Below the pieces are notes generated by a model, which saw only the letters and a list, made by a program, of their open reading frames with translations, was not told where the DNA came from and searched no databases. This document shows, piece by piece, positions 5,473-10,183 of a stretch of 10,183 bases of DNA; the stretch's first letter is position 1, and each line of letters opens with the position of its first letter. The DNA is from DAIMZM01 sp036733985 (lineage in GTDB: Bacteria; Bacillota; Dehalobacteriia; UBA4068). The position numbers and the translations under genes are program-made. The stretch is from NCBI GenBank assembly GCA_036733985.1, contig DAIMZM010000088.1, forward strand, positions 1 through 10,183. Direction: 5' to 3'.

Positions 5473-7011
5473 ATGATGATGAAAAAACCACTTGGCATTC
5501 TGCTGCTGTCCCTGACCTTGCTGCTGCTCACCAGCGTACCGGCTTTTGCCGCCACCTATAACGATACTTTTGACCACTGGGCGGAAGACGCGATTGAAAA
5601 ATGGAGCCAGCTGGAAGTGATACAGGGCAACGCGGGCCTGTTCCGGCCGGACGACGGCATCACCCGGGGGGAAATGGCCCTGATCATTGACAGGATCATG
5701 AAATATCAGGATCAGGCTGCCAATACCTTCCTGGACCTGGAGGATACCTGGTATACGGAAGCGGTGCTGAAGCTGAACGCCGCCGGCATCATGCTGGGCG
5801 CCCATGGCCTGGCCCGGCCCACCGACGGGATTGTCCGGGAGGAAGCGGCAGTGATGATCGCCAGGGCCACCGGGCTGGATACTTTATACGCGGAAATTGA
5901 CGCCCTGCCCTTTGAGGACGGGGACCAGGTTTCCGACTGGGCTTACGGTCCCATTGCCTATCTCAGCGCCAACGGCTATATCACGGATAGCCCGGTGAAT
6001 TTCCGGCCCCAGGCCGATATCACCCGGGCCGAGGTGGTGACCCTGCTGGACAATCTCATCGGCAAGCTTTGGCGGAGCGACGGCCTGTATAATGCCGCTA
6101 TCCAGGGCAACGCCGCCGTAGCCGCCAAAAAGGTGATGCTGCTGAACAGCACCATCCAGGGGGATTTGATCATTGCCGGGGGCGGCACGGAGCAGGTGAT
6201 CCTACAAAACACCGTCATCAGCGGCAAGATCATCAATAAGAGCAATGCGGTGCTGATCATCATCCCCGAAGGCCAGCAGAATCTGGACAGCATCCTCTTC
6301 CGGGACGAGCTGCTGCCGGTGCAGCAGGGCGCGCCGGTCTTGAGCTACCAGGCCCGGGATTTCAGCATAGACAGCGACGGCCGGGTGATGTACCAGGGCG
6401 GGGGAGACAGCCTGACCGGCGTGGATGTGTCCGAACATCAGGCGGATATCGATTGGTACCGGGTAGCGGAGGACGGCGTTGATTTCGCCTTCATCCGCCT
6501 GGGCTACCGGGGCTATACCGAGGGCGGCATCAGCCTGGATCAGAAATTCGCCCGGAATATGGAAGGCGCTGCCGCTGCCGGGCTGGATGTGGGGGTCTAT
6601 TTCTTCTCCCAGGCCATCAGCGAGGCGGAAGCCCGGGAGGAAGCCCAGTTCGTCATCAACCAGCTCCAGGATTATGATCTGGATTATCCCGTGGTCTTTG
6701 ACTGGGAAACCATCGGCAGCTCGGACGCGCGCACCAGGAATATCAGCTCCGCTGTCCTGACCGATTGCGCCATCGCTTTCTGCCAGGAGATCGAGGCGGC
6801 CGGCTATACGCCGATGATTTACCTTTACGGCGATCTGGCCTATAAATGCTATAATTTGCCCAGGCTTACGGATTATGATTGGTGGTTTGCCGGTTATAGC
6901 GCCACGCCGGAGTTCTATTACGATTTCCGCATTTGGCAATACACCAGCAGCGGCAGCGTGGACGGCATCATTGGGCGGGCAGATTTGAATATCTGCTTCC
7001 GGGGCTATTGA
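5473..7011 (+). CDS. Secreted SLH-domain protein with GH25 muramidase domain
   Basis: A predicted exported, wall-anchored lysozyme-like enzyme of 512 residues. A signal peptide (MMMKK, a Leu-rich core, cleavage after AFA at about residue 26) precedes three SLH repeats: about 30-80 (FDHWAEDAIEKW, FRPDDGITRGEMA), 85-135 (FLDLEDTWYTEAV, ARPTDGIVREEAA) and 146-196 (FEDGDQVSDWAYGPI, FRPQADITRAEVV). SLH repeats bind pyruvylated wall polymers or, in Negativicutes, peptidoglycan (family knowledge). Residues 205-265 hold short hydrophobic strands with Asn/Gly turns (LLNSTIQGDLII, VILQNTVISGKII), which look like a small beta-helix section. Residues 315-512 are a GH25 domain with the catalytic residues D318 (GVDVSEHQ), D410 and E412 (VFDWE). 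GH25 enzymes cut the N-acetylmuramic acid-beta-1,4-N-acetylglucosamine bond. The start at 5473 was chosen because AAAGGA lies six bases upstream and the signal peptide begins there; the frame is open further 5'. A strong terminator follows. Confidence 0.93.
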   Translation: MMMKKPLGILLLSLTLLLLTSVPAFAATYNDTFDHWAEDAIEKWSQLEVIQGNAGLFRPDDGITRGEMALIIDRIMKYQDQAANTFLDLEDTWYTEAVLKLNAAGIMLGAHGLARPTDGIVREEAAVMIARATGLDTLYAEIDALPFEDGDQVSDWAYGPIAYLSANGYITDSPVNFRPQADITRAEVVTLLDNLIGKLWRSDGLYNAAIQGNAAVAAKKVMLLNSTIQGDLIIAGGGTEQVILQNTVISGKIINKSNAVLIIIPEGQQNLDSILFRDELLPVQQGAPVLSYQARDFSIDSDGRVMYQGGGDSLTGVDVSEHQADIDWYRVAEDGVDFAFIRLGYRGYTEGGISLDQKFARNMEGAAAAGLDVGVYFFSQAISEAEAREEAQFVINQLQDYDLDYPVVFDWETIGSSDARTRNISSAVLTDCAIAFCQEIEAAGYTPMIYLYGDLAYKCYNLPRLTDYDWWFAGYSATPEFYYDFRIWQYTSSGSVDGIIGRADLNICFRGY

Positions 7012-7045
7012 GCCAGGCTGAACAACCTGAAGCGGATTACCGGCC

Positions 7046-7083
7046 GCAGCCCTGCCGCCAGCCGGCGGCAGGGCTGCTTTTTT
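7046..7083 (+). terminator. Strong intrinsic terminator after the SLH-GH25 gene
   Basis: A perfect 14-bp GC-rich stem, GCAGCCCTGCCGCC (7046-7059) with GGCGGCAGGGCTGC (7064-7077), loop AGCC, then T6 (7078-7083). The T-run abuts the last codon of the convergent thioesterase gene. No T-run exists for the minus strand, so it serves the plus-strand gene mainly. Confidence 0.95.
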
Positions 7084-7477
7084 AGCCGATGCGGGCGCCG
7101 GTGGAGATGACCACCGCCACCTGAACCCCCTTTTCATCCGTAACATCGATGATAAAGGTGCAGTTGCGTTTGCCGGATTTGACGGCCCGGGCCTCGGCAT
7201 ACATGACTTTGCCTTGGCCGGGATTCAGATAGGTGATCTGGCTGGTCAGGGAGACGGTGAGAGGCTGCTGTTCATTGGCCGCGGCGGCAAAAGCCAGATC
7301 CGCCAGGGTGAACAGGGCCCCGCCCATCACCACGCCATTGGCGTTCATATGCCGGGCCTCCACCCGCATGCTGCAGCGGGCATAATCCTTGTCCACCGCC
7401 TCCAAAACCACGCCGGTCTGTTCCGTGGCGAAAAGATCCTGTTTGAACCGCTCTCGGGCGGCGCTTAAACGATCCAT
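7082..7477 (-). CDS. PaaI-family hotdog thioesterase
   Basis: A 131-residue single-domain hotdog protein, the usual length for PaaI-type acyl-CoA thioesterases, which hydrolyse acyl- or aryl-CoA to the free acid and CoA in the cytoplasm. The family core is residues 43-68: H43, N45, N47-G48, then MGGALFTLAD with D60 at the place of the catalytic Asp. Strands such as LTVSLTSQITYLNPG (73-87) complete the fold. The usual HGG of PaaI is MGG (51-53); I recall similar MGG spellings in clostridial members, so this is probably a subfamily trait and not decay. The ATG has AGGAGG six bases upstream and a good promoter beyond. It is divergent from the oxidoreductase operon, whose products are acyl-CoAs, so a link through acyl-CoA or CoA balance is plausible but inferred. 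Substrate is unknown. Confidence 0.88.
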   Translation of the reverse strand: MDRLSAARERFKQDLFATEQTGVVLEAVDKDYARCSMRVEARHMNANGVVMGGALFTLADLAFAAAANEQQPLTVSLTSQITYLNPGQGKVMYAEARAVKSGKRNCTFIIDVTDEKGVQVAVVISTGARIG

Positions 7478-7511
7478 TTTGTCCTCCTGTGTTTAGGTTT
7501 GGCATACGCCT

Positions 7512-7540
7512 ATTATAATCCCCCCGGCCGCCGGATACAA
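7512..7540 (-). promoter_or_regulatory. Promoter of the thioesterase gene
   Basis: On the minus strand: TTGTAT (7535-7540), a 17-bp spacer and a perfect TATAAT (7512-7517). It lies about 35 bases upstream of the ATG, leaving a short leader that holds the AGGAGG site. Confidence 0.6.
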
Positions 7541-7606
7541 GCGCCCTGATCCGGGCTGTTTTGTTACTGCCGGGCATTTGAAATATTCTGTATATATTTT
7601 TATTAG

Positions 7607-7635
7607 GTGACAAATTCTGCGGGTTATGATATAAT
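7607..7635 (+). promoter_or_regulatory. Strong promoter of the P-loop/ferredoxin oxidoreductase operon
   Basis: GTGACA (7607-7612, 5/6), a 17-bp spacer and a perfect TATAAT (7630-7635) with a TG one base before it (7627-7628), making it an extended -10. An A/T-rich stretch (about 7578-7605) just upstream could act as an UP element. This is one of the best promoters in the window, which fits a repressed operon. Confidence 0.75.
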
Positions 7636-7643
7636 AACGTCTA

Positions 7644-7661
7644 ATCGACCGACCGGTCAAT
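7644..7661. promoter_or_regulatory. Probable TetR-type operator
   Basis: Dyad ATcGACCG-AC-CGGTCaAT: 7 of 8 arm positions are symmetric around a 2-bp centre, with a perfect GACCG/CGGTC core (7647-7658). It begins 9 bases after the -10, over the expected transcription start, where a bound repressor would block initiation. Short GC-cored dyads of this shape are common TetR/AcrR sites (recalled knowledge). No regulator gene is in the window. Confidence 0.6.
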
Positions 7662-7716
7662 AAGATTGAGCCGGTTCTGATAGGGCGGAAAATGCTTCAA
7701 GGAGGCGGCGGCAAAG

Positions 7717-8442
7717 ATGTCAAACCGGAACTATTATGTGATGCTGGGCAATTTCGGCTCCGGCAAGACCGAGCTGGCCTTGAATTTTGCCTTCCGTTCC
7801 GCGGAAAAAGGCCTGCCCACCACCTTGGTGGATTTGGATATGATCAATACCTATTTCCGGGCTTCCGACCGGGAGCGGCTGCTCAAGGAACAGGGCGTAC
7901 AGCTGATCACGCCCCGCTTCGCCCTGAGCAATGTGGAGCTGATCACCATTGACCCCCGGATCTATTCCGCTTTCGCCGGGGAGAACGGAACCGCCATCTT
8001 CGACGTGGGCGGCGACAATGTGGGCGCCCGGGCCCTGGGCCAATACCACGGCTATTTCCAGCGCATCCCTAAGGAGCGCCTACATGTCTGGCTGGTGGTA
8101 AATGTTTTCCGCCCCCTTGCCGACAGCCCCGGACGCATCCTTTCCCTGCTCGGAAAGATCGAGGATGAAGCGCGACTAACCGTGGCTGGCCTGATCAACA
8201 ACAGCAATCTGGCGGCGGAAACCACCGGCCAGGAACTGCTCCAGGGTTATCAGATCCTGCGGGAAGCGTCGGTCCAAAGCGGCTTGCCTGTGCTCTATAC
8301 CAGCGGCGAACAGGCGGCGCTGGACGCGTTTTTGGCCTTGGCGGAAAAACAGGGCTTGGAGCAGCGCTATATCGGCCAGCCTTTAACGATTAAAACTCAA
8401 ATGCACCGGGATTGGGCCCGTTTTACCCGCCTGGGGGTTTAG
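7717..8442 (+). CDS. P-loop NTPase of unknown role, MinD/CobQ-like
   Basis: A 241-residue cytoplasmic protein with the marks of a SIMIBI-class P-loop NTPase. Residues 11-20 are GNFGSGKTEL (Walker A with K17 and T18), VDLDMINTYFR (38-48) is the loop after strand 2 seen in MinD/CobQ-like proteins, FDVGGDNVG (95-103) is a Walker B/switch-like segment, and GLINNSNL (158-165) could be the base-recognition strand. There is no membrane segment, no zinc motif and no deviant N-terminal lysine of the ParA type. The start is ATG at 7717; the AAGGAGG site sits 11 bases upstream, slightly far. It is the first gene after a strong promoter and operator and is 61 bases ahead of the ferredoxin gene. Its place in a 2-oxoacid:ferredoxin oxidoreductase operon suggests a role in assembly, cofactor delivery or control of that enzyme. 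That is inference; I cannot name a function. Confidence 0.85.
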   Translation: MSNRNYYVMLGNFGSGKTELALNFAFRSAEKGLPTTLVDLDMINTYFRASDRERLLKEQGVQLITPRFALSNVELITIDPRIYSAFAGENGTAIFDVGGDNVGARALGQYHGYFQRIPKERLHVWLVVNVFRPLADSPGRILSLLGKIEDEARLTVAGLINNSNLAAETTGQELLQGYQILREASVQSGLPVLYTSGEQAALDAFLALAEKQGLEQRYIGQPLTIKTQMHRDWARFTRLGV

Positions 8443-8455
8443 CCGTTTATTATTG

Positions 8456-8475
8456 TAACCTTAATTTTAACCTTT
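8456..8475. repeat. Two direct TAACCTT copies in an A/T-rich gap
   Basis: TAACCTT occurs at 8456-8462 and 8468-8474, a 12-bp period, inside the only strongly A/T-rich gap of the operon (8443-8503). Weak promoter-like hexamers TTGTAA (8453-8458) and TATAAA (8478-8483) flank them with a 19-bp spacer, too long to be convincing. It could be an internal promoter with a regulator site or simple low-complexity sequence. Confidence 0.3.
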
Positions 8476-8503
8476 ACTATAAATTTTATGGAGGAAATGC
8501 AGG

Positions 8504-8728
8504 ATGATTTTGTTGAAAATCGACAGTGAGAAATGCAAGGGGTGCCAGCTTTGCGTGCGGGCTTGCCCCAGGGATCTGCTGCGTTTATCCAAGAGCAGCC
8601 TGAACGCCAAGGGCTATCAGCCGGCGGAAATCAGCGATATGGCGTCCTGCACCGGTTGCGCCGCTTGCGCCCGCACCTGTCCGGACCTTTGCATAGAGAT
8701 CGTGAAACAGGAGGAAGCGTCGTTATGA
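8504..8728 (+). CDS. 2[4Fe-4S] ferredoxin subunit of 2-oxoacid:ferredoxin oxidoreductase
   Basis: A 74-residue bacterial-type ferredoxin. Two complete CxxCxxCxxxCP motifs are visible: C11, C14, C17, C21 and C49, C52, C55, C59, enough for two [4Fe-4S] clusters; an extra C63 follows the second. In multi-subunit 2-oxoacid oxidoreductases this delta subunit passes electrons from the TPP/FeS centre of the beta subunit to external ferredoxin (family knowledge). The ATG at 8504 is preceded by GGAGGA with an 8-base spacer. The stop overlaps the start of the alpha subunit as ATGA (8725-8728), which shows translational coupling. The delta-alpha-beta order is the common layout for the KOR/VOR branch. 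Confidence 0.93.
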   Translation: MILLKIDSEKCKGCQLCVRACPRDLLRLSKSSLNAKGYQPAEISDMASCTGCAACARTCPDLCIEIVKQEEASL

Positions 8729-9798
8729 GCAAGCAACTGATGAAGGGCTGCGAAGCCATTGCCGAGGCAGCCATCCGGGGCGGCTGCCGCTACTTTTTCG
8801 GCTATCCCATCACGCCCCAGAACGATATCCCGGAATACATGTCCGTACGCCTGCCGGAAATCGGCGGCGTATTTCTCCAGGCCGAATCCGAAGTGGCTGC
8901 CAGCAATATGGTTTACGGCGCGGCCGGGGCCGGGGCCCGGGTGATGACCAGCTCCAGCTCGCCGGGGATCAGCCTGAAGCAGGAGGGTATTTCCACCATT
9001 GCCGGGGCTGAGCTGCCCTGCGTGATCGTGAACGTGATGCGGGGCGGCCCGGGCATCGGCGGCATCCAGGCCAGCCAGGGGGATTATTTCCAGGCGGTGA
9101 AGGGCGGCGGCCACGGGGATTACCGCCTGATCGTCTTTGGCCCGGCTTCCATTCAGGAAACCGTGGATATCATGTACCAGGCTTTCGATATCGCCGACCG
9201 CTACCGGAACGGGGTGATGATCCTGGCGGACGGCCTGATCGGCCAGATGATGGAGCCGGTGGAACTGCCGGAATTCAAAAGCGAAGAAGAGATGGGGGTG
9301 GATAAGCCCTGGGCCGCGTTAGGCTGGCAGGAGGGCCGCGGCAAGCCCAGGGCGGTGGTCAATTCCCTGTATATCGAGGACTGGGAATTGGAAGCCCTGC
9401 ATGAGCGTTTGCAGTCCCGCTACCGGGAAATCGAGAAAAACGAAGTCCGCTATGAGTTATACCGGACCGAGGACGCGGAGATCATCATCGCCGCCTACGG
9501 CACCATTTCCCGGGTCTGCCGGGCCGCCATCGACGAGATGCGGCAGCGGGGCTGGAAAGTGGGCCTGGCGCGCCCCATCAGCTTATGGCCTTTCCCCAGC
9601 CGGGCGCTGGGGGAGGCGGTTGCCCAGCCCAGTGTGAAAAAGGTGCTGACCGTGGAGATCAGCGCCGGCCAGATGGTGGAGGATGTGCGGTTGGCCGTCA
9701 ACGGCTTGAAGCCGGTGGAATTCCTGGGCTGGCCGGGCAGCCGTATTGCCACCACGGATGAGATCATGGCCAAAGTCCAGGAAATGAGGGAGGCATAA
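8725..9798 (+). CDS. vorB: 2-oxoacid:ferredoxin oxidoreductase alpha subunit (VorB/KorA type)
   Basis: A 357-residue alpha subunit, the normal length for the VorB/KorA group. It carries the domain I signature GYPITPQNDIPEYM (26-39), the conserved QAESE (52-56), SSSSPGISLKQEG (76-88) and GGPGIGGIQASQGDY (107-121), then a transketolase C-terminal-like domain II (about 250-330, AEIIIAAYGTISRV, ISAGQMVEDVR). With the beta subunit it oxidatively decarboxylates a 2-oxoacid with CoA and reduces ferredoxin, or runs in reverse as a reductive carboxylase. The start at 8725 is set by the ATGA overlap with the ferredoxin gene and an AGGAGG about 10 bases upstream. Sequences like this are usually called 3-methyl-2-oxobutanoate (branched-chain) oxidoreductase, but 2-oxoglutarate or other 2-oxoacids cannot be excluded from the sequence alone. 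Confidence 0.93.
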   Translation: MSKQLMKGCEAIAEAAIRGGCRYFFGYPITPQNDIPEYMSVRLPEIGGVFLQAESEVAASNMVYGAAGAGARVMTSSSSPGISLKQEGISTIAGAELPCVIVNVMRGGPGIGGIQASQGDYFQAVKGGGHGDYRLIVFGPASIQETVDIMYQAFDIADRYRNGVMILADGLIGQMMEPVELPEFKSEEEMGVDKPWAALGWQEGRGKPRAVVNSLYIEDWELEALHERLQSRYREIEKNEVRYELYRTEDAEIIIAAYGTISRVCRAAIDEMRQRGWKVGLARPISLWPFPSRALGEAVAQPSVKKVLTVEISAGQMVEDVRLAVNGLKPVEFLGWPGSRIATTDEIMAKVQEMREA

Positions 9799-9800
9799 CC

Positions 9801-10183
9801 ATGGCTGATAAAGTGATATTCCAGCGGACCAAGGGCCTGCTGGATGTGGAAATGCATTATTGCCCCGGCTGCGGCCACGGCATCGTTCACCGCCTCATCG
9901 CCGAGGTGCTGGAAGAAATGGATCTGCTGAAAGTGGCGGCGGGGATCTCGCCGGTGGGCTGCGCCGTCTTCGCCTACAAATACTTTGCCTGCGATATGTT
10001 CGAGGCCGCCCATGGCCGGGCCCCGGCTGTGGCCACCGGCATCAAGCGGGTGCATCCGGCGCATTGCGTCTTCACCTATCAGGGGGACGGCGACTTGGCC
10101 AGCATCGGCACGGCGGAGATCGTCCATGCCGCCCACCGGGGGGAGAAGATCACCACCATTTTTATTAACAACGCCATTTACGG
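9801..10183 (+). CDS. 2-oxoacid:ferredoxin oxidoreductase beta (TPP-binding) subunit, 5' part
   Basis: 127 complete codons before the window ends; the gene is partial at its 3' end. The start ATG at 9801 has AGGGAGG seven bases upstream and lies two bases after the alpha-subunit stop. The protein begins MADKVIFQRTKGLLDVEM, then CPGCGHG (21-27), the first cysteine pair of the beta-subunit [4Fe-4S] site. Next come GISPVGCAVFAY and finally the thiamine-diphosphate/Mg motif GDGDLASIG (about 94-102), ending with NNAIYG at the edge. This is the catalytic subunit that holds TPP. A gamma subunit would be expected just beyond the window. Confidence 0.95.
   Translation, partial: MADKVIFQRTKGLLDVEMHYCPGCGHGIVHRLIAEVLEEMDLLKVAAGISPVGCAVFAYKYFACDMFEAAHGRAPAVATGIKRVHPAHCVFTYQGDGDLASIGTAEIVHAAHRGEKITTIFINNAIY

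Noticed and set aside
6202..7200. 332-codon minus-strand frame spanning the GH25 gene end and the terminator
   Set aside because: It crosses a 14-bp terminator stem and two real genes in a different frame; no domain is recognisable.
7543..7560. GCCC...GGGC hairpin followed by T-rich sequence as a possible terminator
   Set aside because: The stem is only four base pairs, the T-run is broken, and no gene ends there.
8533..8724. Upstream extension of the alpha-subunit frame through the ferredoxin gene
   Set aside because: The frame is open by chance; homology, the ATGA overlap and the ribosome binding site place the start at 8725.

Overview
The window looks like a stretch of a GC-rich anaerobic Bacillota (Firmicutes) chromosome, possibly a peptococcal/syntrophomonad-type clostridium or a Negativicute. 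The pointers are a T-box leader, an S-layer-homology (SLH) wall protein, strong AGGAGG-type ribosome binding sites, sigma-A-like promoters and a ferredoxin-linked 2-oxoacid oxidoreductase operon. I see no tRNA, rRNA, CRISPR array, insertion sequence or phage gene. Genes are tightly packed and most are closed by clear intrinsic terminators. The organism is an inference; no phylogenetic marker is present.

Layout. (1) Bases 1-357, minus strand: the N-terminal part of an ABC-F ATPase of the Lsa/Vml-like ribosome-protection type, running off the left edge and lacking a canonical start codon where one is expected. (2) Bases 441-730: a strong promoter overlapped by an 18-bp palindrome, then a tryptophan-specific T-box leader (UGG specifier, UGGC acceptor-pairing bulge, terminator). 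(3) Bases 791-2158: a stand-alone TrpB2-type tryptophan synthase beta chain, closed by a bidirectional terminator. (4) Bases 2225-5335, minus strand: a 1036-residue fusion of an Endonuclease Q-like PHP nuclease with a UvrD/PcrA-type helicase. It carries a sliding-clamp-like motif at the end of each half. (5) Bases 5473-7011: a secreted protein with three SLH domains, a short repeat-like section and a GH25 muramidase. (6) Bases 7082-7477, minus strand: a PaaI-type hotdog thioesterase. (7) From 7607 rightward: a strong promoter with a TetR-type operator, then a P-loop NTPase of unknown role, a 2[4Fe-4S] ferredoxin, and the alpha and (partial) beta subunits of a 2-oxoacid:ferredoxin oxidoreductase.

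How the parts work together. The T-box ties trpB2 to uncharged tRNA-Trp; with no trpA beside it, indole salvage is the simplest reading. The right-hand operon should encode a thiamine-pyrophosphate enzyme that oxidises 2-oxoacids to acyl-CoA and reduces ferredoxin. A divergent acyl-CoA thioesterase sits next to it, and the operator covers the region just after the start of transcription, which would suit control by an acyl-CoA-type signal (inference). The item most worth a second look is the EndoQ-helicase fusion: it looks like a one-polypeptide repair machine that would nick DNA at deaminated bases and unwind from the nick, with two possible clamp tethers.
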